The notes beneath the pieces are model-generated. The model did not search any database and was not told the origin of the DNA. It saw only the letters and a list, made by a program, of their open reading frames with translations. The translations under genes and the position numbers were made by a program. A stretch of DNA of 64,000 nucleotides from CBDCDJ01 sp965215355. Its GTDB lineage: Bacteria > Deinococcota > Deinococci > Deinococcales > Trueperaceae. Location: contig CBDCDJ010000007.1 in the NCBI GenBank assembly GCA_965215355.1, positions 2,294,001 through 2,358,000 on the forward strand. The letters run 5' to 3'. This document shows, piece by piece, positions 16,674-25,360 of this stretch. The first letter of the stretch is position 1, and each line of letters opens with the position of its first letter.

Positions 16674-17786
16674 CTAGGCCGGCCGAGCCGCGCGCAAGAC
16701 CTCCGCGTAAACGTCGAGCGTTTTCGAGAACATCGCCTCGAACGTAAAGGCGGCCTCGTAGCGGCGCCGGCCCGCGCAGCCCAGCCGCACCCTCAGCTCG
16801 GCCGAGCTGATAAGGGGCTCGAGACGCTCGCGTAAAGTGGCGACGTCGCCGCGTGGGATGAGAAAGCCGCTCTCACCCTCCGCGACCGACTCGCTCGAGC
16901 CGCCGACGTCTGAGGCGACGACCGGCAGGCCGGCCCGCATGGCCTCCAGGATGCTTCTCGGAAACCCCTCCCAGTTGGAAATGAGCAAAAACACCTGGGC
17001 CGCCGCCAGCTGCTCGACCACGTCGTTGCGCGCTTCTAAAAAGCGGACCCGCGACTCAAGACCCAGGTTCCCCACGAGCGTCTCCGCCTCCCCGCGCAGC
17101 GGCCCGTCGCCGATCAGGTCGAGGTGCCAGGCCAACTCTTTGAGCTGCGCCAGCGCGCGAAACAGGGTGCCGTGGTCCTTTTGCGGCTCGAAGCGCGCCA
17201 CCATCACGAGGCGGGGTGGGCTTTGCGCCGGTCGGCCGAGCAGCTCCGCTCCTAGGTCCGGCATACCGTTGTGGACGCAGGTGAGCTTGGCCGCCGGGGC
17301 GACCCGTTGCGTCAGCGCCAAGCGCCGGTCGAACTCCGAGACGGTGATGATGCGGTCCGCCAGCGGCGTGGCGAGCCGCTCGGCCATCCGGTAGGCAGTC
17401 GCCTCCAGCGGCGGCACACCGTCGGTAAAAATCCAGCCGTGCGCGGTGAACAGCACAGGTAGGCCCAAAGTCCGAGCCGCTAGCCGGCCAAGCATGCCCG
17501 CCTTGGCATTGTGGGTCGAGACGAGGTCCGGCTCGAGTCGGCGCAGCACGCGCCGAACCTCGGCGTAGGCCAGCGCGTCATGGTAGGCGTTGACCGGGCG
17601 CCGGAAGTGTTTAAGCGGCACGTAGGGAACACCCCGCTCCGCCAAAATCTCGGTCACGGGACCCTCGCCCCCAATGATGACGCTGGCCTCGTGACCGCGC
17701 TCGATCAGGGCCGCCGCCAGGTCACGGATGTGGATGCTGGTGCCGCCCACCGCGTCGGCGCGGGCCACCATGTAGGCGACCCTCAC
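16674..17786 (-). CDS. GT4-family glycosyltransferase
   Basis: A 370-residue GT-B glycosyltransferase, last of three overlapping genes on the minus strand. I chose GTG at 17786, which overlaps the preceding stop as GTGA; a GTG four codons upstream is possible. The N-terminal domain has the ADAVGGTSIHIRDLAAAL nucleotide-sugar glycosyltransferase signature and VSTHNAKAGMLGRLAA typical of WcaJ-locus and PelF-like GT4 enzymes. The donor site shows MVARFEPQKDH and ISNWEGFPRSILEAMRAGLP. It is coupled to the small kinase-like gene upstream, mirroring the order on the plus strand, where a kinase-like pair precedes glycan assembly genes. Confidence 0.9.
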   Translation of the reverse strand: MRVAYMVARADAVGGTSIHIRDLAAALIERGHEASVIIGGEGPVTEILAERGVPYVPLKHFRRPVNAYHDALAYAEVRRVLRRLEPDLVSTHNAKAGMLGRLAARTLGLPVLFTAHGWIFTDGVPPLEATAYRMAERLATPLADRIITVSEFDRRLALTQRVAPAAKLTCVHNGMPDLGAELLGRPAQSPPRLVMVARFEPQKDHGTLFRALAQLKELAWHLDLIGDGPLRGEAETLVGNLGLESRVRFLEARNDVVEQLAAAQVFLLISNWEGFPRSILEAMRAGLPVVASDVGGSSESVAEGESGFLIPRGDVATLRERLEPLISSAELRVRLGCAGRRRYEAAFTFEAMFSKTLDVYAEVLRAARPA

Positions 17787-18478
17787 AGCCGCGTGCACCC
17801 GTCACGGATGCTGGCGACCAGCCGAACCGCGTTGGCCTTCAGGCTGTCCGCGTCGCCGCTGTCCAACCGGAGCAGCGGCGTGGCGCGCGCGGCCAGCGCG
17901 GCGACTTGGTCTAGCAGCAACTGTGGACCCGCTAAGTCCGTGGCGAGTTTAAGGCCGGAGCGCGCGGGGTCCAGGCGGCTAGCCCGGGTACCGCGCGCGG
18001 CCAAACGCGCCAGGACCGTGTCCGCGTCCGCTTCGACCAGGACCAACAGGTCCGGGGACGGCATTCGCTGCCCGAGCCGGGCTGCGAAACTGTCGAGGTC
18101 GAGCGCCCCGGCGCTGTAGCCGATCGTCCACAGCGCCTGATAAGGCCCTTGGTCGAACAAAGTGACGGCGGCCTCACGGCGTGCCCGGTCAACCTGGGCC
18201 GTCACGTTGAGCCAGTTGTGGAGCACCTTGGCGTAGTCGTACGCGGTTCTCTGCCGTGAGGCCGTCACGGCCCGGGTCGAGACCATCACGTAGCCGGGCC
18301 GCTGGGCACTTAAGGCCGCTACGGCGGCGGCCTTGCGCAGCCGCGTGTCGGCCCGGTGGGTGCCCGCCCGGGCCGACACGCGCTCAGCGCGGAGCTGTCG
18401 GAGTGTCTCGGCGACCAGCGTGGTCTTGCCGACCCCGGGCAAACCGACCAGCTCAACCACAAAGGCGCGCTCGCTCAT
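17783..18478 (-). CDS. Small P-loop kinase-like protein of the polysaccharide locus
   Basis: A 231-residue P-loop NTPase with Walker A GLPGVGKTT at residues 12-20. LVEADADTVLARLAARG (about 145-161) corresponds to the nucleotide-kinase lid region, and LFDQGPYQALW (near 110) matches the FDQGP motif of the paralogue at 10808. I chose the ATG at 18478, which overlaps the stop of the large kinase-like gene (ATGA). The large-small order is the same as in the plus-strand pair at 9585/10808, so this looks like a second copy of one cassette. The role is unknown; phosphorylation of a sugar, lipid or glycan is the plausible class of reaction. Confidence 0.72.
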   Translation of the reverse strand: MSERAFVVELVGLPGVGKTTLVAETLRQLRAERVSARAGTHRADTRLRKAAAVAALSAQRPGYVMVSTRAVTASRQRTAYDYAKVLHNWLNVTAQVDRARREAAVTLFDQGPYQALWTIGYSAGALDLDSFAARLGQRMPSPDLLVLVEADADTVLARLAARGTRASRLDPARSGLKLATDLAGPQLLLDQVAALAARATPLLRLDSGDADSLKANAVRLVASIRDGCTRL

Positions 18479-19959
18479 AGGCGCTCCCAAATCGCCCGCT
18501 TGACCGCCAGCAGAACATCTTCCTGAGCTTGGTTCGCGTCTACGGTCAAGAGGTCCGCGCCCGGAAAGCGGAGCGCCGCCACGGCGCGGACGCGCCGCTC
18601 GACCTCAGCGCGGCGCATGCCGTCGTCGGGCTTGCGCCGGAAGGCTGTGTCCGCCTCGACACTCAGTTTGATGACGAGGTCGGGCGGACGCGTCGCGGCC
18701 CACTCGTAGGGCACTGCCTCCCACTGCGCGATACGGCGCAGGCGTGGTCGGGCGCGCCAGTCGGCGAGCAGCGGCCCGTCGTTGAAGCCGAGAACCTGGT
18801 TCTGGGGGTAGCGATCAGCCAGCACCACCATCCCACGGTCCCGGGCGCGCCAGCTGTCTCTGAGTTTGGCGCGCTTCTCCAACGACAAGACCAAAGCCCA
18901 GCCCGCCCGCGCCCAGCCGACCTGAGTCGAAGGACGGCTGGCCGAGCCGCCGGTCCCCGACGCGAACAGAGGTTTCAGGCGAACGAGCGGCGCTCGCAGC
19001 CACGAGGCGTGACCGTCGCCGCTGCCGTGGTACACCCTATAAACGTCGAGCTTCCAGGCAAGCCAAGGTTCAAGCGCCGCCAGAAGGCTCGTCTTGCCAG
19101 CCCCATCCGCGCCGACGACCGCGACAAACAGGCCACCCGTCGGGAGGCTTTTGCGAAAAAGCCAGGGACGCCCCAAGGTTTTCTTGTTGACGCCACCAGC
19201 GAACCAGACGGCCTCGCGCACCCAGCGGCGGGCGCGGGCACCGGCAGCGCCGTAGGTGCGGTAGACGTTGAGCACTGGCGCGGCGGCTCGGCGCAGCCCT
19301 GCTAAGTCAGCCAGGGTCGGGGGCTGTTCCAGAAGCGGCCGGACCGCCTCGGCCGCGGCAGCGCCGAGGAGCTTTTCGGCTAGACGAACGACAGCCGCCT
19401 TGTCGACCCGTGTAAGAAGCCAGTCGTACTCGGCGCGGCTGTCTTTTCCAAAGTAAGTGCGGCCGAGCGCGCGCTTGGGCCAATCACGCAGCCGGATTTT
19501 GAGGCTTGCACGCAGCAGCAGCAGCAGCAGTTCCACATCGGCAGGTGCCGTATAAACGCCGTGCTCGTGGTCGAAGCGCCGCCGGCCCAGCAGTTCCTCT
19601 TCCCAGGGTAAGCAGTAGCCTTTGAGGTATTTTTCGCCCAGCACCAGACGGTAGTGGAGGTGCAGGTGTACCAACTCGCCCGAACTGGGCTCGAACCCCA
19701 GGTAGTCCTCGACGGCGGGGTAGGTACCCGGCGGAGCGCCATCAAAGCGCTTATAGCCTACGGCCGCAAGCACCCTTTGCGCCGCGCGGCCGTGCCGACG
19801 CGTTACAAGGATGTCGAGGTCGGTGACGCCGTCCAAGCCCTCCCGCAGGTGCTGATTGCTCTTCCAATGGCAATAGCTGATACCCTGCTCGCGAAACGCG
19901 TCCAGGAGGGCTGCGGTAATGCCCAAAGCCCCGGCCTCCGGGCTGGCGGCCTCAAGCAC
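18475..19959 (-). CDS. Nucleotidyltransferase-like / thymidylate-kinase-like fusion protein
   Basis: A 494-residue two-domain protein. The N-terminal part (about 10-240) resembles a nucleotidyltransferase fold: YCHWKSNQHLREG followed by TDLDILV (acidic motif at 47-51) and a HLHYRLVLGEKYLKG strand. The C-terminal part (about 275-494) is thymidylate-kinase-like with Walker A GADGAGKTS at 283-291, VLADRYP near 387 and LVIKLSVEADTAFRRK near 440. The GTG start at 19959 has GGAGGG eight bases upstream. Proteins of this arrangement are found in capsule loci under names such as thymidylate kinase, without an established reaction. It heads a minus-strand operon of three overlapping genes. Unlike its paralogue at 9585, the acidic motif is intact. 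Confidence 0.75.
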   Translation of the reverse strand: MLEAASPEAGALGITAALLDAFREQGISYCHWKSNQHLREGLDGVTDLDILVTRRHGRAAQRVLAAVGYKRFDGAPPGTYPAVEDYLGFEPSSGELVHLHLHYRLVLGEKYLKGYCLPWEEELLGRRRFDHEHGVYTAPADVELLLLLLRASLKIRLRDWPKRALGRTYFGKDSRAEYDWLLTRVDKAAVVRLAEKLLGAAAAEAVRPLLEQPPTLADLAGLRRAAAPVLNVYRTYGAAGARARRWVREAVWFAGGVNKKTLGRPWLFRKSLPTGGLFVAVVGADGAGKTSLLAALEPWLAWKLDVYRVYHGSGDGHASWLRAPLVRLKPLFASGTGGSASRPSTQVGWARAGWALVLSLEKRAKLRDSWRARDRGMVVLADRYPQNQVLGFNDGPLLADWRARPRLRRIAQWEAVPYEWAATRPPDLVIKLSVEADTAFRRKPDDGMRRAEVERRVRAVAALRFPGADLLTVDANQAQEDVLLAVKRAIWERL

Positions 19960-20040
19960 AGTTACCCTCCGGCCAGCTAGCGGTTAAGCCTTGATTAGCA
20001 AGAGTTTTAATTTTCACAGTACAGCTCCTCCGATATGTGC

Positions 20041-20095
20041 CATGCTTTAGAGCATGATGTTGTCCTGACAGACGCGGTCTACCCTTGTCGGGTAG
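20041..20095 (+). promoter_or_regulatory. Two hairpins in the leader of a small membrane-protein gene
   Basis: CATGCT-TTAG-AGCATG (20041-20056) and CTACCC-TTGTC-GGGTAG (20079-20095) are perfect stem-loops. The second ends just before the ribosome site (AAAGGAG, about 20098-20104) of the gene at 20111, so it could limit translation. The first has no T-run on either strand and may be an operator. Confidence 0.4.
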
Positions 20096-20110
20096 GGGAA
20101 AGGAGAACCG

Positions 20111-20266
20111 ATGAGCATTCTGGTCCTGATACTGGTCTTCATAGCAGGCATGACGCTAGGCTTCTTTCTGGCCGCAGCCCTGAGCTTGGGCGCGTCCGCG
20201 GGGGAAGGGATGAGCCACGGCGAGGTACCGCACAGAGATATAGCAGACATGTCTCGACTCTCTTAG
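20111..20266 (+). CDS. Small single-span membrane protein (51 residues)
   Basis: An ATG six bases after AAAGGAG opens a 51-codon frame ending in TAG. Residues 2-30 are almost wholly hydrophobic (MSILVLILVFIAGMTLGFFL and onward), followed by a short polar tail ending RDIADMSRLS, so one membrane span with an exposed C-terminus is predicted. I recognise no family with certainty; it resembles short one-helix proteins of the DUF3789 kind in size and layout only. It is divergent from the kinase-like gene at 19959 and upstream of the giant lipoprotein gene, inside the polysaccharide locus, so a regulatory or scaffolding role at the membrane is conceivable. The 281 bases after it hold a TTGCCAAA/TTTGGCAA hairpin (about 20337-20357) and no gene. 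Confidence 0.6.
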   Translation: MSILVLILVFIAGMTLGFFLAAALSLGASAGEGMSHGEVPHRDIADMSRLS

Positions 20267-20547
20267 GGCTGCGCACAAAGCCGTTCGCGGCCGTTCGTGT
20301 GGTTACCTGCCAATGTAACTAATTTAACCTCCAGTTGCCAAACCGGTTTTGGCAATCATCACAGACAGCTTGACCTCTCGGGCGTTCATTGTGCATCCGT
20401 CACACCGAGCGCTCCGCGGTGTTGGTTATCCTCACATAACTATAGTAGTATTGGTTTCACTCGGATGCCTATAGTTCATCGTCACGCTTCACTGGCGGTG
20501 GGCAGCGTTCTCGTAAGCAAAGTTGCGAGCTGCCGGAGGAGAGCAAT

Positions 20548-23500
20548 ATGCTGAGACACCTGACCGTGAGTAGAGCGACCGCACTTTTGTTGGTACTGGT
20601 TTTTCTGGTACTGGTAGGATGTGCCAGACAGGTGCCGGAGCCGCCAGTCCCCCTGCTAACGCCCGCGAATACCCCACTCACCGTTGAGGTTCGCGTCTCC
20701 TCCAGCACCGACGACGCCGAGGAAAGAGCTACCGGCACCATGTACCTGAGTAGCTCCGACCTGGAACTGACGGAGGACGACGACCGTCAGGCCGTGGGCA
20801 TACGTTTCAACGGCGTCGGCGTGCCCAAGGACGCCGTCATCACCAACGCTTACGTACAGTTCACGGTAGACGAGTCGCGCAACGAGAACCCCGTGAACCT
20901 GCAGGTCCGGGGCGAGGCCAGCGACAGCGCGGCCACCTTCACGGCCGCCAGCCACAACATCACGTTGCGGCCGATGACGTTGGCAGAAGTTGCCTGGTCG
21001 CCCCCGAACTGGAACGTAGTGGGCGAAGCGGGTGCGGCCCAAAAGTCGCCGGACCTCAAAGCTGTGATTCAGGAAATCGTCGGTCGACCCGGCTGGTCGG
21101 CGGGCAACTCGCTGGCACTGGTCATCACCGGTACCGGCAAGCGCGTAGCCGAGTCTTACAACGGCAAGACCGACGCGGCCCCGCTCCTGCACGTCGAGTA
21201 CAGCACCGACGGCGCGCCCCCACCCGACCCGAACAACCAGCCGCCGACAGTCGATGCGGGCGACGACAAGGTTGTCACTCGCCCCGCCTCGGTCGAGCTT
21301 AACGCGACCGTCACGGACGACGGCTTCCCCAACCCGCCCGGGCAGGTCAGCGTCACCTGGAGCAAGGTCAGTGGCCCGGGGGACGTAACCTTCGGAAACA
21401 CGAACACGGTAGACACGACCGCCAGCTTCTCGGCGGCGGGCACGTACGTTCTGCGCCTAACGGCGAACGACGGCCAGGCCTCCGCAGCCGACGAGGTGAG
21501 CGTCGTCGTGAACCCGGCACCGCCGGGCGGGGGCGGCGACACCGCCACCTTCGAAGCGCGCGTCGCCTCGAGCACCGACGACGCCGAGGAGAGCGAGTCG
21601 GGTGCCGTGTCTCTCGCAAGTTCCGACCTCGAGCTTACCCTCGACGGCAGTAAAGGTCACCAAACTGTGGGGATGCGCTTCAACGGAGTGAGCATCCCTC
21701 AGGACGCCGTCATCACCAACGCTTACGTACAGTTCACGGTGGACGAGACGGAGTTCGGTGACATCTCGCTCACCGTGCGGGGCCAGGCCAGCGACAGCGC
21801 CGCCACCTTCGCCAGCACGTCCGGCAACATCTCGACGCGCCCAACCACCTCGGCAAGCGTGGCCTGGTCGCCGACCGGCTGGACCGCGGGCGCCTCGGGC
21901 GCAGACCAGAGAACCCCCAACCTACGGCTCGTCATCCAAGAGATCGTCGGCCGACCCGGCTGGTCGGCCGGCAACTCGCTGGCACTGGTCATCACCGGTA
22001 CCGGCAAGCGCGTGGCCGAGTCTTACAACGGCAAGACCGACGCGGCCCCGCTCCTGCACGTCGAGTACAGCACCGACGGCGCGCCGCCTACCCAACACGA
22101 GTTGACGGTGACCAAAAACGGCAGTGGTGCGGGCACAGTGACGAGCAACCCGTCCGGCATCGACTGCGGAACAGACTGCTCCGAGGTTTACGACAAAAAT
22201 ACCTCTGTGACTTTGACGGCTACGGCCGAGCCCGGTTCCAGCTTTGCCGGTTGGGCCGGTGCTTGTAGCGGTACGGGCAGCTGCACCGTCACTATGAACG
22301 CGGCGAAACAGGTCACCGCCACCTTCAACACGACGACCACGACCCAGTACACGCTAGCGGTCACGAAGGCGGGCTCGGGGGGCGGCACGGTCACGAGCAG
22401 CCCCGCAGGCATCGACTGCGGCAACGACTGCTCAGAAGCCTACGCCGAAAACACCAGCGTGACCTTGAGTGCCAGCGCGGCTGCAGGTTCGACCTTCGCA
22501 GGCTGGAGCGGCGACTGCAGCGGCACTGGCAGCTGCACCGTAACGATGAACAGGGCCAGGAGCGTGACGGCTACTTTCAACCAGGAGGCCACCGGCGGGA
22601 CGACAACGCTCGAGGTGCGCGTCGCCACCCGCTCCGACGACGCCGAAGAGGCGGAGTCCGGGGCCGTCGATACGGGCAGTTCCGACTTAGAACTGACCTT
22701 CGACGGCAGCAAGGGTCACCAGCTCGTCGGGATGCGCTTTAACGGGGTGAGCGTCCCCCAAAACGCCGTCATCACCAATGCCTACCTACAGTTCACGGTA
22801 GACGAGACGCAAAACGACAATCCTATAAACCTGCTCGTCCGGGGCCAGGCCAGTGACAATGCGGCCACCTTTGCGAGCACCACCAACAACCTCTCAACGC
22901 GCCCGACCACCTCGGCGGGCGTGGCCTGGTCACCGCCGAATTGGGTGAGCGTGGGCGCAGCGGGTGCGGCCCAAAGGACGCCGGACCTCAAAGCGGTCGT
23001 CCAGGAAATCGTCAGCCGACCGGGCTGGGCCGGCGGCAACTCGCTGGTGCTGCTCGTCAGCGGTACCGGCAAGCGCGTGGCGGAATCCTACGTCGGCTCC
23101 CCGGCCCAGGCCCCGCTTCTGCACCTCGAGTACACGACCGACGGCACGCCGCCCAGCCAGTACACGCTCACGGTTGCCAAAAACGGCACCGGTTCGGGCA
23201 CAGTTACAAGTAGCCCTGCGGGCATCAACTGCGGCAGCGACTGCTCGGAGGTGTACAGCGAAAACACGGTCGTCAACCTCACGGCCAGCGCGGCTGCAGG
23301 TTCAACTTTCGCAGGCTGGAGCGGCGACTGTAGCGGTACCGGGACCTGCACCGTGACGATGGGCGGCACAAAGAACGTGACCGCCACCTTCGACCAGGTG
23401 CCGACGACGCAGTTTCAGTTGACCGTCACCAAAAACGGTGCCGGCACCGGCACGGTCACGAGCAACCCTGCGGGCATCAACTGCGGTAGCGACTGTTCCG

Positions 23501-24873
23501 AACTGTACGACGAGAACACAAGCGTAACGCTCACCGCCACACCCGGAGCGGGCTCAACCTTCGCGGGTTGGAGCGGCGGGTGTTCGGGTACGGGCAGCTG
23601 CACCGTCACTATGAACGCGGCGAAACAGGTCACCGCCACCTTCAACACGACGACCACGACCCAGTACACGCTAGCGGTCACGAAGGCGGGCTCGGGGGGC
23701 GGCACGGTCACGAGCAGCCCCGCAGGCATCGACTGCGGCAACGACTGCTCAGAAGCCTACGCCGAAAACACCAGCGTGACCTTGAGTGCCAGCGCAGCTG
23801 CAGGTTCGACCTTCGCAGGCTGGAGCGGCGACTGCAGCGGCACTGGCAGCTGCACCGTAACGATGAACAGGGCCAGGAGCGTGACGGCTACTTTCAACCA
23901 GGTGCCTACCGGCGGGGGTGGCAACATCACCTCGCTGACGCAAGTCAACCACTTCGAAATGGGTTGGACCGGCGGCACGGCCAGCGGCACCCCCATGACC
24001 ATCCCCAGCACGGACGCCGCAGGCATCGTGTACCACCCGCCCACCGGCCACCTGTTTATCGCGGACTCGGAAATCAACGAGATCAGCTCGGCCTTCAGCG
24101 TCGCGGGCGGCAACATCTTCGAGATCTCACTCGACGGCACCGTCCTCTATGACACCTTTAATGTGGTGCCCGACTCGAAAGGCAAAAACCGGGAACCCAC
24201 CGGCATCGCCTACTGCCCTGAGAGCGTTGTTGACGGGCATTCTCACGACCACTTCCACATCTCGCACGACAACACGCCCACAGGGCTCTGGCTCTACGAG
24301 CTGTCCGGCGGCGACCTCAACTGGGAAGACCAAGTTACCTCACCCAAAGGCCGGGACGGTGACACGAGCGACCACGACGACCCCGAAGACGTCACCTGCG
24401 ACCCGAACTCCGGCCTCCTCTACGTCGTCAACGGCGTCGGCATCAACATCCTCGTGTACAGCTGGTCGGCCTCCTATTCGGAGCCGAACCCCGGCCCCAG
24501 CTCGCGGGTGGCGACCACGCACTACAAGCTCGAGCGGACCATCGACCTGTTCGCCACTGCGGGCGACCCCTCGGGCATCCCCAGTGACGGTGAAGGCATT
24601 TTCTACGACCCGGCGAGCGGGCGCTTGTTCGTCACCTCCGACCCGGACGAGGCCATCTTCGAATACACCACCGACGGTGTTTTCATCAGGAAGTTCAACA
24701 TCGGTGGACTCTCGCCCAGGCCCATCGCGCCGCAAGGTCTCACCTTGGGACCGTCGTCCAACGGCTCCGGCGGCGAGTCTTTCTACCTCGTCGACGGAGG
24801 CATAGACAACGATTCCGACCCCAACGAGCGGGATGCGGCGGTTTACGAGCTAGCCGTCACCCGGAGCAACTGA
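20548..24873 (+). CDS. Giant modular surface lipoprotein (beta-sandwich, PKD, InlB-type repeats, beta-propeller)
   Basis: A 1441-residue predicted lipoprotein with lipobox LVGC (cysteine near residue 26). Domain order by inspection: beta-sandwich module 1 (about 43-218); a PKD-like domain starting QPPTVDAGDDKVV (230-326); module 2 (331-508); two InlB-B/bacterial repeats with GIDCGTDCSE and FAGWAGACSGTGSCTVTM (517-596, 599-680); module 3 (685-865); three more InlB-B repeats (871-950, 956-1035, 1040-1118); and a C-terminal beta-propeller (about 1127-1441) rich in GIAY/GLLYVV/GRLFVTS motifs, ending DNDSDPNERDAAVYEL. The propeller is paralogous to the products at 25542 and 28725, and the sandwich module is shared with the lyase at 7685. 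Paired cysteines in each InlB repeat may form disulfides. It is probably a long adhesin or carbohydrate-binding display protein. GGAGGAG precedes the ATG. Confidence 0.88.
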   Translation: MLRHLTVSRATALLLVLVFLVLVGCARQVPEPPVPLLTPANTPLTVEVRVSSSTDDAEERATGTMYLSSSDLELTEDDDRQAVGIRFNGVGVPKDAVITNAYVQFTVDESRNENPVNLQVRGEASDSAATFTAASHNITLRPMTLAEVAWSPPNWNVVGEAGAAQKSPDLKAVIQEIVGRPGWSAGNSLALVITGTGKRVAESYNGKTDAAPLLHVEYSTDGAPPPDPNNQPPTVDAGDDKVVTRPASVELNATVTDDGFPNPPGQVSVTWSKVSGPGDVTFGNTNTVDTTASFSAAGTYVLRLTANDGQASAADEVSVVVNPAPPGGGGDTATFEARVASSTDDAEESESGAVSLASSDLELTLDGSKGHQTVGMRFNGVSIPQDAVITNAYVQFTVDETEFGDISLTVRGQASDSAATFASTSGNISTRPTTSASVAWSPTGWTAGASGADQRTPNLRLVIQEIVGRPGWSAGNSLALVITGTGKRVAESYNGKTDAAPLLHVEYSTDGAPPTQHELTVTKNGSGAGTVTSNPSGIDCGTDCSEVYDKNTSVTLTATAEPGSSFAGWAGACSGTGSCTVTMNAAKQVTATFNTTTTTQYTLAVTKAGSGGGTVTSSPAGIDCGNDCSEAYAENTSVTLSASAAAGSTFAGWSGDCSGTGSCTVTMNRARSVTATFNQEATGGTTTLEVRVATRSDDAEEAESGAVDTGSSDLELTFDGSKGHQLVGMRFNGVSVPQNAVITNAYLQFTVDETQNDNPINLLVRGQASDNAATFASTTNNLSTRPTTSAGVAWSPPNWVSVGAAGAAQRTPDLKAVVQEIVSRPGWAGGNSLVLLVSGTGKRVAESYVGSPAQAPLLHLEYTTDGTPPSQYTLTVAKNGTGSGTVTSSPAGINCGSDCSEVYSENTVVNLTASAAAGSTFAGWSGDCSGTGTCTVTMGGTKNVTATFDQVPTTQFQLTVTKNGAGTGTVTSNPAGINCGSDCSELYDENTSVTLTATPGAGSTFAGWSGGCSGTGSCTVTMNAAKQVTATFNTTTTTQYTLAVTKAGSGGGTVTSSPAGIDCGNDCSEAYAENTSVTLSASAAAGSTFAGWSGDCSGTGSCTVTMNRARSVTATFNQVPTGGGGNITSLTQVNHFEMGWTGGTASGTPMTIPSTDAAGIVYHPPTGHLFIADSEINEISSAFSVAGGNIFEISLDGTVLYDTFNVVPDSKGKNREPTGIAYCPESVVDGHSHDHFHISHDNTPTGLWLYELSGGDLNWEDQVTSPKGRDGDTSDHDDPEDVTCDPNSGLLYVVNGVGINILVYSWSASYSEPNPGPSSRVATTHYKLERTIDLFATAGDPSGIPSDGEGIFYDPASGRLFVTSDPDEAIFEYTTDGVFIRKFNIGGLSPRPIAPQGLTLGPSSNGSGGESFYLVDGGIDNDSDPNERDAAVYELAVTRSN
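22270..22585. repeat. Internal 316-base duplication, copy 1
   Basis: This stretch of the giant lipoprotein gene recurs at 23587-23902, 1317 bases (439 codons) later, with a single mismatch noticed (G/A near 22479 versus 23796). It codes for the end of one InlB-B repeat and all of the next. Such identity in GC-rich coding DNA points to recent duplication or gene conversion. Confidence 0.85.
23587..23902. repeat. Internal 316-base duplication, copy 2
   Basis: Second copy of the segment at 22270-22585, in frame and in the same orientation. Recombination between the two would delete or add 439 codons, removing module 3 and two InlB-B repeats without breaking the frame. Confidence 0.85.
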
Positions 24874-24899
24874 GCTACTCGTCCTTAAAGGAGGCATTT

Positions 24900-25337
24900 A
24901 TGGCAACACGTTTTTGGCCGCGCCGACTCGCGCTGGTGCTGGTTCTCGGCTTATCGGCGGCACTCCTGGGCGCGGCACAGACCCCGCCGCTTGTCCAAGT
25001 CGCTTCTCACCCGTCGCTGGGCGCTATCCTCACCGGGCCTGACGGCATGACCCTCTACACCTTTGCCAAGGACGAGCCCGGAACCCTCGGCTGTACCGGC
25101 GGCTGCGCCGTCAACTGGCCGCCGCTGCTTGTGCAGGACGAGCTGGTCGTCCCCGAGGGGCTGCCGGGCCAACTGGGCACCATCACGCGCGAACCCGATG
25201 AAGAGTCAGAGACGCAAGTTCAGGTCGAGCAGCTAACCTATAACGGTCAGCCGCTTTACTACTGGTCGCGGGACGAGGCGCCCGGCGACGCCACAGGACA
25301 CGGCATCGGCGACCTCTGGTTCGTGGCTAGACCGTAG
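24900..25337 (+). CDS. Secreted COG4315/PF03640-type repeat protein
   Basis: A 145-residue exported protein with a Sec signal peptide ending around LGAAQ (residue 25). The mature part holds two copies of the short repeat of the PF03640 (COG4315) family: a first with GMTLYTFAKDEPGTLGCTGGCAVNWPP and a second with GQPLYYWSRDEAPGDATGHG, each having the Y-x-F/W-x-x-D pattern. The function of this family is unknown; members are common in exported proteins of soil and Deinococcota bacteria. AAAGGAGG lies upstream of the ATG, and the gene follows the giant lipoprotein by 26 bases, so the two are probably co-transcribed. Confidence 0.87.
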   Translation: MATRFWPRRLALVLVLGLSAALLGAAQTPPLVQVASHPSLGAILTGPDGMTLYTFAKDEPGTLGCTGGCAVNWPPLLVQDELVVPEGLPGQLGTITREPDEESETQVQVEQLTYNGQPLYYWSRDEAPGDATGHGIGDLWFVARP

Positions 25338-25360
25338 TGTCGCACGCGTTTTAAGTATTT

